Positions 39,184 through 50,102 of a stretch of DNA of 64,000 nucleotides are shown here, one piece after another. The first letter of the stretch is position 1. Each line of letters opens with the position of its first letter. The stretch is from Arion vulgaris (lineage: Eukaryota > Mollusca > Gastropoda > Stylommatophora > Arionidae), in the NCBI GenBank assembly GCA_020796225.1, contig CM036768.1, forward strand, positions 37,403,289 to 37,467,288, given 5' to 3'. Under the pieces are notes generated by a model. The model was not told where the DNA came from. It did no database searches and saw nothing but the letters and a program-made list of their open reading frames with translations. A program made the translations under genes and the position numbers.

Positions 39184-39336
39184 CTGTTGAGAGAGGAAGA
39201 CAGAAAACCCAACGTAGATCTTTTTAAAAAAAACGTTTTAATTTTCTTTTCTTTTCATGTAAATTTTGAATGAAGTACGTCATTAGATCTTGAGTCGCGA
39301 GCACTTTAGATGCACTGGGTTAAACATCTTAGGGTA

Positions 39337-39545
39337 GCCCGCCTTCCCAGTGTGTTCGTAGCGCGTTGGATGACGGGTGAAAAGTCCCCTGTGAGTGCGG
39401 TTCAATTCCGCGGCTGACAGAAAAGCCTCAGGTTCTTTAGATTTACGGTGTTCGTGGCACCGAACCGAAGAGTTACTATGTCCATGGCACCGAGGCGAAG
39501 AGCTGAAAGTTCAAGTGCTTCTGGGTCGAAAAAAAACAAAAACAA
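39337..39545 (+). mobile_element. SINE-A copy (tRNA-derived)
   Basis: Complete, with B box GGTTCAATTCC and an A-rich tail that runs into the next minisatellite. Confidence 0.85.
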
Positions 39546-39548
39546 ACT

Positions 39549-41206
39549 AGTTTAGGTACCTTTGAGTTAAGCATATTAAGTGCAGTTTTCAAAGTTTAGG
39601 TACCTTTGAGTTAAGCATATTAAGTGCAGTTTTCAAAGTTTAGGTACCTTTGAGTTAAGCATATTAAGTGCAGTTTTCAAAGTTTAGGTACCTTTGAGTT
39701 AAGCATATTAAGTGCAGTTTTCAAAGTTTAGGTACCTTTGAGTTAAGCATATTAAGTGCAGTTTTCCTAGTTTAGGTACCTTTGAGTTAAGCATATTAAG
39801 TGCAGTTTTCAAAGTTTAGGTACCTTTGAGTTAAGCATATTAAGTGCAGTTTTCCTAGTTTAGGTACCTTTGAGTTAAGCATATTAAGTGCAGTTTTCCT
39901 AGTTTAGGTACCTTTGAGTTAAGCATATTAAGTGCAGTTTTCCTAGTTTAGGTACCTTTGAGTTAAGCATATTAAGTGCAGTTTTCCTAGTTTAGGTACC
40001 TTTGAGTTAAGCATATTAAGTGCAGTTTTCAAAGTTTAGGTACCTTTGAGTTAAGTATATTAAGTGCAGTTTTCAAAGTTTAGGTACCTTTGAGTTAAGC
40101 ATATTAAGTGCAGTTTTCAAAGTTTAGGTACCTTTGAGTTAAGCATATTAAGTGCAGTTTTCAAAGTTTAGGTACCTTTGAGTTAAGCATATTAAGTGCA
40201 GTTTTCAGTTTAGGTACCTTTGAGTTAAGATATTAAGTGCAGTTTTCAAAGTTTAGGACACTTTGAGTTAAGTATATTAAGTGCAGTTTTCAAAGTTTAG
40301 GTACCTTTGAGTTAAGCATATTAAGTGCAGTTTTCAAAGTTTAGGTACCTTTGAGTTAAGCATATTAAGTCAGTTTCAAAGTTTAGGTACCTTTGAGTTA
40401 AGCATATTAAGTGCAGTTTTCCTAGTTTAGGTACCTTTGAGTTAAGTATATTAAGTGCAGTTTTCAAAGTTTAGGTACCTTTGAGTTAAGTATATTAAGT
40501 GCAGTTTTCAAAGTTTAGGTACCTTTGAGTTAAGTATATTAAGTGCAGTTTTCAAAGTTTAGGTACCTTTGAGTTAAGTATATTAGTGCAGTTTCAAAGT
40601 TTAGGTCCTTTAAGAGTTAAGCTATATTAGTGCAGTTGATTCTAAAGTTTAGAGTACCTTTGAGTTAAGCATATTAAGTGCAGTTTTCAAAGTTTAGGTA
40701 CCTTTGAGTTACATATTAAGTGCAGTTTCTAGTTTAGGTACCTTTGAGTTAAGTATATTAATGCAGTTTCAAAGTTTAGGTACCTTTGAGTTAAGTATAT
40801 TAAGTGCAGTTTTCAAAGTTTAGGTACCTTTGAGTTAAGTATATTAAGTGCAGTTTTCAAAGTTTAGGTACCTTTGAGTTAAGCATATTAAGTGCAGTTT
40901 TCAAAGTTTAGGTACCTTTGAGTTAAGCATATTAAGTGCAGTTTTCAAAGTTTAGGTACCTTTGAGTTAAGCATATTAAGTGCAGTTTTCCTAGTTTAGG
41001 TACCTTTGAGTTAAGTATATTAAGTGCAGTTTTCAAAGTTTAGGTACCTATTAAGCATATTAAGTGCAGTTTTCAAAGTTTAGGTACCTTTGAGTTAAGC
41101 ATATTAAGTGCAGTTTTCAAAGTTTAGGTACCTTTGAGTTAAGCATATTAAGTGCAGTTTTCCTAGTTTAGGTACCTTTGAGTTAAGTATATTAAGTGCA
41201 GTTTTC
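39549..41206 (+). repeat. Minisatellite, 44 bp x ~37
   Basis: Unit: 'AGTTTAGGTACCTTTGAGTT' then 'AAGCATATTAAGTGCAGTTT' then TCAA. Two main variable sites: TCAAAG/TCCTAG at the joint and GCATA/GTATA. A few units near 40590-40740 carry single-base losses. Confidence 0.96.
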
Positions 41207-41280
41207 AAGCAATTAGGGACTCTAGAAAGCAAGTACTTTTAATAGCAGTATTGTTTAATGAATTTTAGGAGCTCTGAGGT

Positions 41281-42259
41281 CAATCAACTTCAGGGGTCCG
41301 GTTGTAGGCGAATCAACTTCAGGGATCCGGTTGGAGGTGAATCAACTTCAGGGGTCCGGTTGTAGGCGAATCAACTTCAGGGATCCGGTTGGAGGTAAAT
41401 CAACTTCAGGGATCCGGTTGGAGGTAAATCAACTTCAGGGATCCGGTTGGAGGTGAATCAACTTCAGGGATCCGGTTGGAGGTAAATCAACTTCAGGGAT
41501 CCGGTTGGAGGTGAATCAACTTCAGGGTCGGTTGTAGGCGAATCAACTTCAGGGATCCGGTTGGAGGTAAATCAATTTCAGGGATCCGGTTGGAGGTAAA
41601 TCAACTTCAGGGATCCGGTTGGAGGTAAATCAACTTCAGGGATCCGGTTGCAGGTAAATCAACTTCAGGGATCCGGTTGGAGGTAAATCAACTTCAGGGA
41701 TCCGGTTGGAGGTAAATCAACTTCAGGGATCCGGTTGGAGGTAAATCAACTTCAGGGATCCGGTTGGAGGTAAATCAACTTCAGGGATCCGGTTGGAGGT
41801 AAATCAACTTCAGGGATCCGGTTGGAGGTAAATCAACTTCAGGGATCCGGTTGGAGGTAAATCAACTTCAGGGATCCGGTTGGAGGTAAATCAACTTCAG
41901 GGATCTGGTTGGAGGTAAATCAACTTCAGGAGTCTGGTTGGAGGTAAATCAACTTCAGGGGTCCGGTTGGAGGTAAATCAACTTCAGAGGTCCGGTTGGA
42001 GGTAAATCAACTTCAGAGGTCTGGTTGGAGGTAAATCAACTTCAGGGATCCGGTTGGAGGTAAATCAACTTCAGGGATCTGGTTGGAGGTAAATCAACTT
42101 CAGGGATCCGGTTGGAGGTAAATCAACTTCAGGGATCCGGTTGGAGGTAAATCAACTTCAGGGTCGGTTGGAGGTAAATCAACTTCAGGGGTCTGGTTGG
42201 AGGTAAATCAACTTCAGGGGTCTGGTTGGAGGTAAATCAACTTCAGGGGTCTGGTTGGG
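41281..42259 (+). repeat. Minisatellite, 29 bp x ~33
   Basis: Unit: 'GGAGGTAAATCAACTTCAGG' then GATCCGGTT. Left units carry TGTAGGCG, right units GGTCTGG. Unrelated to the 44-bp array 75 bases away. Confidence 0.96.
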
Positions 42260-42599
42260 ATGAATTGGTTGAGATTCTATGCCCCAAACGGGATTAAAAA
42301 GACAGAGAAAAAAATTATATAACCATTTTTTCGATGCAAACATACAATGGTTGTCACAGGAGACGGACAGCAGTCCAGTCGACAAATTGACCAATCTTGT
42401 GAAAGTGTATGTGGTCGACGGATTCGTAATCAGGGGTTTTCCCCAATAAATTGGGAATATTAGAAGCAACAAAATGTGATGAAATCGGTCTCTTTCTGTA
42501 GGCAATTGAAACAAATGAATTAATATTTTGATTAATCTGTCATAGTTGTCAATATGGGTTAATTCGGAAAGACAACAAATCGGTCAGGAAACCAAATAC
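42260..42599. other. Unassigned, partly repeated sequence
   Basis: Start echoes 15865-15915 ('ATTCTATGCCCCAAACGGG'). No coding signal. Confidence 0.45.
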
Positions 42600-42790
42600 T
42601 TAAAATTGAAAAAGGGGAGGTTTAGAACAACCGATAAAATCAATGCGAGACGAGACAGAAAACGATAGAGAGAGGATGTCTGGAGTCAGAGAAGACTCGC
42701 CTGAATGGCAACGGACACTGAAGATAGGGAAAGCAAGTATTTACTCAAACATCAGCCAGAAGCACCATACTGGACGCTCTGACTACTCCT
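42600..42790 (+). mobile_element. LINE-n 3' fragment
   Basis: 'AGACTCGCCTGAATGGCAAC' and 'GGGAAAGCAAGTATTTACTC' match 49970-50060 and, more weakly, 45475-45590. Confidence 0.7.
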
Positions 42791-42799
42791 GAATTCATA

Positions 42800-43552
42800 A
42801 CTGTATGACTGAGATGGTATGTTGATTTTCTAGGCACAACTTATACAGTCAATAGTTTGCCATTGCTTCCATGATCTAATGGAATTACCGTCTGAAAGCT
42901 TTCCTTAATCAGTCACCACAATATTCATGTACTCGCCAGTTATTTCTGTTTCGTCATAAAAAGGTGACAACTTTTTAATTTGTCACAGGTCAGGTTCCAG
43001 CTTTTCCTTCAGTACGCATTATCTCAGTCATTGATTTGAAATAATTTCTGGCTATTTTTAGCTGCTCTAATGGCTGCCGTAAATGGCCTTTCATGCTTCC
43101 GGTTTACGCTGTGAATAATCATGATTGGTTCATTAGCTTCTTTGTGATGAGGATACTTAGCAATGGCATTTTATTATTAACGTTAACGTTGAATTATATG
43201 GTTTTCTCCGATAGCAACTCGCTAGAGAGATTTCTAGAATCACGAAGAAAAGCAACTTTCCTGCACTGTTGTCACAAGAAATGCAGATTTAAGAAATATA
43301 GAATTATCCACAACGGAAAGACAAAATAATAACCTTATTAGAGAGCCGAGTTAGAGAAATTGTTTGTTAAGAACGTGGCACGGGTTCAATTTCACAGTGG
43401 GATTGGAATATTTTTCTGAGCCGGCTCTCAGGTCGAAACAACCACATTTATGTGCCAGCAAAAGCACTGAGAAGTACAGGCGGTCGGCGTGTGTCAAAGG
43501 TCAATGAAAAATACTGGCCCAACTACGTATTACTCAATATATCTCGCAGTAT
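42800..43552. other. Unassigned; a tRNA-like stretch near 43340-43420
   Basis: 43375-43395 contains 'GCACGGGTTCAATTTCACAG' (B-box-like) and 43490-43515 the SINE-F-like 'TCAATGAAAAATAC', so an old SINE probably lies here. The frame 43093-43329 is open for 78 codons with no recognisable motif; I do not call it a gene. Confidence 0.45.
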
Positions 43553-43803
43553 CTTCTTCTTTGCGTTCGTTCTTTACGACCAATTTTAATCACTTTTTGT
43601 GATATGTTTGATCTTTACCAAGAACGTGTATACGTTGCACATTGGTTTGGTAGGCCCTTAAATGCATAGACTTCTACACATTTAGGACATGTGCATCCGA
43701 TTTCATCCAAACCTTCTTACTCGCCTCTTACGACATGCGTGGCAGGTAACAGTGGTTCTATTCTTTAAACCCCAAATTTGGGCCCCGGTAACCACTCGGG
43801 CGG
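43553..43803 (-). mobile_element. SINE-C, full length, 11-bp target duplication
   Basis: Flanked by TCTCGCAGTAT at 43542-43552 and 43804-43814. The minus strand runs from CCGCCCGAGTGGTTACCGGG through 'CGCATGTCGTAAGAGGCGAG' to a GCAAAGAAGAAG tail. Confidence 0.92.
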
Positions 43804-44043
43804 TCTCGCAGTATGAAAAAAAAAATGTTCATAGACTTACTTTTTTATTACCTTACCAAGACTAGACCCCAAAACCTCATTATTTTGTGACAGGCTGCTC
43901 AATAAGACCTTCTAAAATAAATGTCTTAAAAGAATCTGAAAACGTTTAGCCACAAATTATCAGAAATAAGAAATTGTGATGATGAGATAATGGCCTGTAC
44001 CCGTCTTTTCCGCGGTGGGAAGATCCAGGTAAGAGTTGGAATC

Positions 44044-44210
44044 GGTGACGGCTCGTTATTTCTCAGTCAGTGGGACCGAGCCCCCACCAAAACTAAGGTG
44101 CAACGTGTATTTATTGTTTTATACATTAAAATATATCCTAACCGAAACCATGATTTTCCCGAAAATTTCTGTCTGGCCCCACCAACAGAAATGATCACGA
44201 GCCGCCACTG
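44044..44210 (-). mobile_element. hAT-type MITE (CAGTGGCGG family), diverged
   Basis: The right end 'ATCACGAGCCGCCACTG' is intact; the left end GGTGACGGCTCGT is degraded. The internal sequence matches the other copies in reverse ('TGGCCCCACCAACA'). Confidence 0.85.
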
Positions 44211-44228
44211 GTTGGATTTATGTATTAA

Positions 44229-44448
44229 CCCTTTAGATGCTAAGGACGTATAAATACGTTTTTACCATTCACTTCTAAAGACGCATTAACACGTCTGCTA
44301 TTATCTCTCCTTTGTGGGCTAAAGACGTGTTAACACGTTATACATTAACTACTGTCACTGCTATAGGCGTACATTCACGTTTGTGACCTAGAAACAAAGA
44401 GTAGCTATTGTTAGCTCAGTCTTCTGAACGTATGTAGCTGCGAAAGGG
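44229..44448. mobile_element. piggyBac-type MITE with TTAA ends
   Basis: Inverted ends CCCTTTAG and CGAAAGGG, bounded by TTAA at 44225-44228 and 44449-44452. TTAA duplication with CCCTTT ends is the piggyBac hallmark. Inside are several palindromes of ACGT type (GACGTGTTAACACGT, ACGTATAAATACGT). Confidence 0.85.
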
Positions 44449-44524
44449 TTAAGTTGCATATGTCTCATATCAAAGGCGTCCACCCTTTAGCCGTGATCAA
44501 GTGGTAACTACACTTTAATCTCTG

Positions 44525-45048
44525 CCACGACCGTGTGGTACATGGGCCCGCAAGTGAAGCAAAGAATAGTACTACTGTGACCTACAAGGCATGTCGAATG
44601 AAGCGGTTGATCGCCCGAGTAGTCACCGGGGCTTATATTTGGGGTGTAAAGAATAGAACCACTGTTACCTGCAACGCATGTTGTAAGAGGCGTCTAAGGT
44701 TTGGCTGAAATCGGATGCACGTGTCCTAAACGTGTAGAATTCTATGCGTTTAGGGGCCTACCAAACCAATAATCAACGTATACAAGTTCTTGCCAAAAGA
44801 TCAAACATATCACAAAGAGTCGTAAAGAACGAACGCAAAGAAGAAAGAACAAGAAGGCGGTTGATGTAGGGACTAGGGGAAAATACCCTAGTAAATAAAA
44901 CGCGTCGCAGAAATTGGCTAGGCTGGTCTACTTTTAGGCGCAAAACTGGCACAACGTACACTCGCTCTTATGCTTGGATCACATACAAATCACACAAAGT
45001 GGTTAACAAGTGGCCGATAGGGATCGTTTCAGGAAGAAAAAGATCTCA
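44525..45048 (+). mobile_element. SINE-B copy split by a SINE-C
   Basis: Left part to 44611 ('GCAAAGAATAGTACTACTGT') and right part from 44857 ('CCCTAGTAAATAAAACGCGT', 'GTGGCCGATAGGGATCGT', GAAGAAAAAGA tail). The inserted SINE-C has clean target duplications. Confidence 0.85.
44612..44856 (+). mobile_element. SINE-C inserted in SINE-B, 9-bp target duplication
   Basis: Flanked by GCGGTTGAT at 44603-44611 and 44857-44865. Full length from CGCCCGAGTAGTCACCGGGG to the AAGAACAAGAAG tail. Confidence 0.9.
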
Positions 45049-45059
45049 GTCAAAAGGTA

Positions 45060-45640
45060 GAAAAACGATCATTTCAAATTTATTATTTATTTGATTTATC
45101 TTGTACATTTATACTTAACATATGGCCTTCAAGCAATTTCTTCATACCTCTCTCTCCTTGACAACTCTTTCAATATCTTTTATGGAATTGAGTTCTTTAT
45201 AACTCATGGGATGAATAAAGTGAGTTTCAGGTATTTCCAAGAGTGTTTTTTTTATTTTGAACACTTCGCCTACCACTTCAATGTCTGCGTTGTGGAGGTC
45301 CCTGATATCAAAGTTAATCAATCTCTGCGCTAGTGATCATGTACCGTGGACATTACGGGGTTCAGGAATGTTTTAGCCAATAATTTTTTGATGTGCACAC
45401 GGTATCGGTTGAACTACAGAAGACTATTTTACTTGCGTATCTAAATTACATGTAACTCTGAAGTCGACGAAGTTTCGACTGAATGGCAAGAGATAATGGT
45501 GATAAGGAAAGCAAATCTTCACACAATATCAGTCAGAAATGCGTATTAAGCGCCCCGACTACGTCTGAATTCAAAACAGACAATGTCTGTTTTGTGATAT
45601 TCTAAAAATGTCATAATGAAAACATGTTGAAGGATATGTA
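45060..45640. other. LINE-like remnants, unassigned
   Basis: 45475-45590 is a decayed LINE-n 3' copy ('TGAATGGCAAGAGATAATGG'). The rest, including the 80-codon frame 45091-45333, resembles LINE-b 3' text in decay ('ATTGAGTTCTTTATAACTC'). Confidence 0.45.
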
Positions 45641-45644
45641 TACT

Positions 45645-45778
45645 GATGCAGTCTAGCTAAGTAGTAGGAATCGAAGATGCAGTCTAGCTAAGTAGTAGGA
45701 ATCGAAGATGCAACCTGGCTAAAGTAGTAGGAATCGAAGATGCAGTCTAGTTTAAGTAGTAGGAATCGAAGATGCAAC
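45645..45778 (+). repeat. Minisatellite, 31 bp x ~4
   Basis: Unit GATGCAGTCTAGCTAAGTAG then TAGGAATCGAA. Confidence 0.92.
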
Positions 45779-45887
45779 ATAATTAATTCTAAAAATTAAT
45801 AGACCAAAAAAAGTGCAGAAATAAAAGTTACAGATACTCCAAGCCCTCTTAACCCACGAAATAACGTAAATTACGCCCCTGTTTAGA

Positions 45888-45990
45888 GCGAAACACGTAA
45901 TAACAAAGTACTGTAGTTTAAAAAAAACAAATAAAAAACCAAAAACACAGCAACGTTTCGACCAAAAGGCCTTTATCAAGCAAACAATAC
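45888..45990. repeat. Single arm of the 27661 foldback element
   Basis: 'CACGTAATAACAAAGTACTG' and 'GCAACGTTTCGACCAAAAGG' match the left arm at 27665-27755; no inverted partner nearby. Confidence 0.8.
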
Positions 45991-46742
45991 AACAGGAATG
46001 ACATCCATATATCCCTGTTTAGCCAACGAAAAAATAAGATAACCTTCGAATAATTTGAAGCTATTAGAAAAGCCATATATGCTTATTTAATTAAAGATTA
46101 AAAAAATAAAAATCCAGAAACATTCATGCAACGTTAAATATAAACATGGCGTGCTTGTCAGAAAAATATTTCAAGCTTTAATATTCTTGCATGTAGAAAT
46201 ATTTTTGTTTGAATCTTGAATATTTTTTTTTGTGATGGGATGTGGATTAAAAAAATATATTATCTCAAGATGTTTGAAATGTATACTTTGATAAAACGAA
46301 AACTATTGAAACATGCATGGGTGACCACATAAATATTTCCTGGTTGGTGGGGAGGTGGGGAGATAAAACAATTTGCTGCCAGTTTACTACGTTTAAATGG
46401 AGACCAGATTCACATAAAACGGTTTCATAGCAAAAAAACAATTTTCAAGGTTGGAAGGTCGGCGGAGGAATTACTTTGCGCATTCATCCTTTTTGAATAT
46501 AAGGAAAATTGCAAAGTAGCGCTTACGCATATTACTTAGCTCGGTCAATCATGGTGGCTCATGAAGGATAACGTAAACGGCCATCGCGCACAAGTTGCTA
46601 CTCACATTTTACAAACACAAAAAACACAACAAACATTGAAGTTCGTTATGTTGACAATCTACTGCTTTTGTCACGTATCTTCCCGCTTCAGTAGACACAT
46701 TTTGCAACGTTTGACAATCTCCGTACGTTCATCTTCTTCTTT
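45991..46742. other. Unassigned AT-rich sequence
   Basis: No ORF with content, no array and no terminal repeats recognised. Confidence 0.4.
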
Positions 46743-47150
46743 TGTCGTCACACTGCAACCGGGACGTTGTCCAGTGCGATGGTTTTACGTTTTTGTCTTT
46801 TGTCGTCACACTGCAACCGGAACGTTGTCCAGTGCCATAGTTTTATGTTTTTGTCTTTTGTCGTTACACTGCAACCGGGACGTTGTCCAGTGCCATGGTT
46901 TTCTGTTTTTGTCTTTTGTCGTTACACTGTAACCGACTTACTGCCAAGTGTCGTGGTCTTCTGTTTTTTGTCGTCACACTGCCACCGGCTTGTTTCCCAG
47001 TGCTCTTGTATTCTGTTCTTGTCTTGCGCTGTTCTAGTGGTTTGGGTGATTGTTATTTTCGTTCTTTGACGGGATTCTGCTATGCCATCTAACCATCTTT
47101 TTCGTGGTCTTCCTCGTACGTTCATGCATGGTCATTCTAATTCTTCTTTT
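46743..47150 (-). mobile_element. LINE-f-like 3' end with tandemly amplified terminus (58 bp x ~5)
   Basis: The minus strand encodes '[18 protein letters not shown]', then 'TQTTRTAQDKNRIQEHWETS', and its last segment is repeated with starts at 46744, 46802, 46860, 46918 and 46970. The single-copy equivalent is the end of the LINE at 48410-48830. Confidence 0.85.
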
Positions 47151-47394
47151 TCTTCTTCTGCGATTAGTTTCCTATACTCAGAGGAGGTCTAACAGCGAAA
47201 TGAATTGCCTCTATGAACCAAGTTGTCAACAAGAGGTTCTGACGGGTGCCACACAATTTCTATCTCAGAATAGTCTCACAGAGTCATGTTTGAGACCACA
47301 AATTATTGAGGACGGGACAGGTTTGGAGTGTGAGGATTCTTTACACACGCGCATTGGTAAAATTGTACCGATTTGAGTTTATGGAGATGAGCCT

Positions 47395-47532
47395 GAAACC
47401 TACAGTGTCCTGTGCGGAGCCTAAAGTTGGTGGTCTGTCTGCAACCTACAGTGTCCTGTGCGGAGCCTAAAGTTGGTGGTCTGTCTGCAACCTACAGTGT
47501 CCTGTGCGGAGCCTAAAGTTGGTGGTCTGTTG
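47395..47532 (+). repeat. Minisatellite, 46 bp x 3
   Basis: 'GCAACCTACAGTGTCCTGTG' and 'CGGAGCCTAAAGTTGGTGGT', three almost identical units. Confidence 0.93.
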
Positions 47533-47606
47533 GTGTTTGTCTAACTTTAGTATAGGATCTTGTGGATAATTGCTGCCTGATCTATAACTCCATGCACATC
47601 GCCAGT

Positions 47607-47852
47607 GGTGTAGCCGCAGCCCGCAAGGGAAGCAAAGAATAGTAACACTGCGACCTGCAAGGCATGTCGTAAGAGACGACAGAGGTAGGGGCTTAGTGAA
47701 GCTACCCTAGTACATAAAAAGCGTCCCAGAAATCGGATGTGCTGGCCTACTTGTAGGCGCATAACTGTCACAACTACAATCGCTCAGAGGGTCAGATCAC
47801 ATACACATCACAAAGAGTGGTTTAACAAGTGGTCGATATGTTGCGTTCTCCA
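47607..47852 (+). mobile_element. SINE-B copy
   Basis: 'GCAAAGAATAGTAACACTGC', 'GGCATGTCGTAAGAGACGAC' and 'AGTGGTCGATATGTTGCGTT'. The best view of the SINE-B head. Confidence 0.85.
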
Positions 47853-48096
47853 TGTACATTTGTATTTACCTTTGATGATAATATTCTAATTCAAAGTTTA
47901 TCATTGCTTTCATTTGCTACTTATTTCTTCCTTTGAATGTTTGTGGTAAACAATCTTTGTCTTCAAATTATCCAATCTCCTCCTAATCTCTATTTCTTTC
48001 TAGTTCATCTCTGTCTTTTGAAGTGCACACTATTTTGTTAATTCTTCTTCTCTCCTGTTTTGTATTTCATTGTCTGTACAAGGAAAACTTGCAGTA
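47853..48096. other. Unassigned sequence
   Basis: T-rich; possible LINE text on the minus strand but no clear motif. Confidence 0.35.
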
Positions 48097-48108
48097 AAAC
48101 TATGTGCT

Positions 48109-48271
48109 CGGCTGAAATCAGATGCATGTGTCCTAAACATGTAGAAGTCTTAGCGTTTAGGGGTCTACCAAACCAATGTGCAACGTATACACGTTCTTGG
48201 CAAAGATCAAACATATCACCAATAGTGATTAAAATTGGTTGTAAAGAACGAACGCAAAGAAGAAGAAGAAG
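48109..48271 (+). mobile_element. SINE-C, 5'-truncated, 12-bp target duplication
   Basis: Flanked by AAACTATGTGCT at 48097-48108 and 48272-48283. It starts within the body (GGCTGAAATCAGATGCATG) and ends in (GAA)n. 5' truncation with a short direct repeat indicates LINE-machinery retroposition. Confidence 0.92.
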
Positions 48272-48409
48272 AAACTATGTGCTAAATACGAAACAAGGAA
48301 CAATGAAATAAGTTCACTTTAAAAAGTTCAAAATAAACAAGATACAGTAACGTTCCCACCAAAAGTCAAGCAAAGGATACCAGACAAAGGAAAAACAGAC
48401 GATAGTTCT

Positions 48410-48830
48410 ATACACCAGATATATCACAGACACATGGAAACAATGAGCAAAGGGCAGTCACAAAAATAACTACATGTGAAATGCGCTGCCTGCGAAAAGT
48501 TACTAACAACAGCAGAAAAGATGAGAGTCACCAACATCAGCATAAGAAAGAAAGTTGCTTTAATTACATTGAGAAACAAAGAATGAAGTGGTATGGCTAC
48601 TTAATAAGATTGCATCCAAACTCCACAGTATACATTCTTCTACAACAGAACATCATGAAAGAAGGCAAGAGGAAGACCACGGAAAAGATGGTTAGATGGC
48701 ATAGTAGAATTCTGTCAAAGAGTAAAAATAACAATCACCCAAGCCACCAGAACAGTGCAAGACAACAACAGAAAACCACAACACTGGGCAACAACCGGGT
48801 AACAAGTTGACAACAAAAGAAGAAAAATAA
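48410..48830 (+). mobile_element. LINE-f 3' end, single-copy terminus
   Basis: 'YIEKQRMKWYGYLIRLHPNS', then broken 'KRKTTEKMVRW', then 'SHQNSARQQQKTTTLGNNR'. The last ~60 bases correspond to the unit amplified at 46743 and 56885. Confidence 0.8.
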
Positions 48831-48839
48831 GTGAAACGC

Positions 48840-49145
48840 TACATTTCTAAATGCTCAAAATGAAAATATGTGACTAAAAAGAAAAAAATATGACAAATCA
48901 GAAATGGAGAGTTATATAGAAAAAATATGTACATTTAATAAATATACTTAAAAAAGAGAGCATAGGGATAGACACAATCAAGAAACATAAGAACGTAGGT
49001 CATTTAGTCGAAGTGATCCCAAGGTACCATATAAAGATATCAAATGAGTTCAAGTGTAAATTGACTACGATTATCAGAGGGATATTAGCGGATGACTGTG
49101 ACATGAATGTCACGAGCTTCCAAATGGTCAGTGCCACTGAAATCA
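48840..49145. other. Unassigned A-rich sequence
   Basis: No recognised element. Confidence 0.35.
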
Positions 49146-49149
49146 GGGA

Positions 49150-49876
49150 CTACAGAAATGTGAGACTACAGAAATGAGGGGTTACAGAAATGAGGGGTTA
49201 CAGAAATGTGAGACTACAGAAATGAGGAGCTACAGAAATGAGGGGCTACAGAAATGAGACAGAAATGAGGGGCTACAGAAATGAGGGGCTACAGAAATGT
49301 GAGACTACAGAAATGAGGTGTTACAGAAATGAGGAGCTACAGAAATGAGGGGTTACAGAAATGAGGGGTTACAGAAATGAGGAGCTACAGAAATGTGAGA
49401 CTACAGAAATGAGGAGCTACAGAAATGAGGGGCTACAGAAATGAGACAGAAATGAGGGGCTACAGAAATGAGGGGCTACAGAAATGAGGGGCTACAGAAA
49501 TGAGACAGAAATGAGGGGCTACAGAAATGAGGGGCTACAGAAATGTGAGACTACAGAAATGAGGTGTTACAGAAATGAGGAGCTACAGAAATGAGGGGTT
49601 ACAGAAATGAGGGGTTACAGAAATGAGGAGCTACAGAAATGTGAGACTACAGAAATGAGGAGCTACAGAAATGAGGGGCTACAGAAATGAGACAGAAATG
49701 AGGGGCTACAGAAATGAGGGGCTACAGAAATGTGAGACTACAGAAATGAGGTGTTACAGAAATGAGGAGCTACAGAAATGAGGAGCTACAGAAATGAGGG
49801 GTTACAGAAATGAGGAGCTACAGAAATGAGCGGCTACAGAAATGAGGAGCTACAGAAATGAGGGGCTACAGAAATG
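49150..49876 (+). repeat. 16-bp minisatellite with 187-bp higher-order repeat
   Basis: Basic unit AGAAATGAGGGGCTAC and variants (GAGC, GGTT, TGTGAGA, and a shortened GAGACAGAAATG). The same order of variants recurs: the short GAGAC unit is at 49256, 49443, 49502 and 49689, with 187-base spacings. Confidence 0.93.
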
Positions 49877-49954
49877 GACGTCCACATACATTGTTCGAAG
49901 GGAGGTGGTGGGGGGACGGCAAATTAATTACACATTTTCTAGTTGTTAGCTGAA

Positions 49955-50102
49955 CATCTGAAATAAGAGAAGGCTCGCCTGAATGGCGAGGGACACTGAT
50001 GATAGGGAAAGCAAGCCTTCACACAAAAATCAGACAGAAGCAACATACTGGACGATCTGTCTACGCCTGAATTCATAGCAGACGAACGAGAAGAAGAAGA
50101 AG
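49955..50102 (+). mobile_element. LINE-n 3' end with (GAA)n tail
   Basis: 'AAGGCTCGCCTGAATGGCGA' to 'CGAACGAGAAGAAGAAGAAG'. Its tail is of the same GAAGAAG type as SINE-B and SINE-C. Confidence 0.75.

Noticed and set aside
38131..39007. Eight-residue repeat ORF and Lys-rich ORF of 192 codons
   Set aside because: By-products of the 24-bp array and of the AAAGACAAAACAAAG array; no conserved start or splice support.
43093..43329. 78-codon ORF with a Cys-His cluster (HCCHKKC)
   Set aside because: Too short and isolated, and surrounded by decayed SINE sequence; could be checked with RNA-seq.
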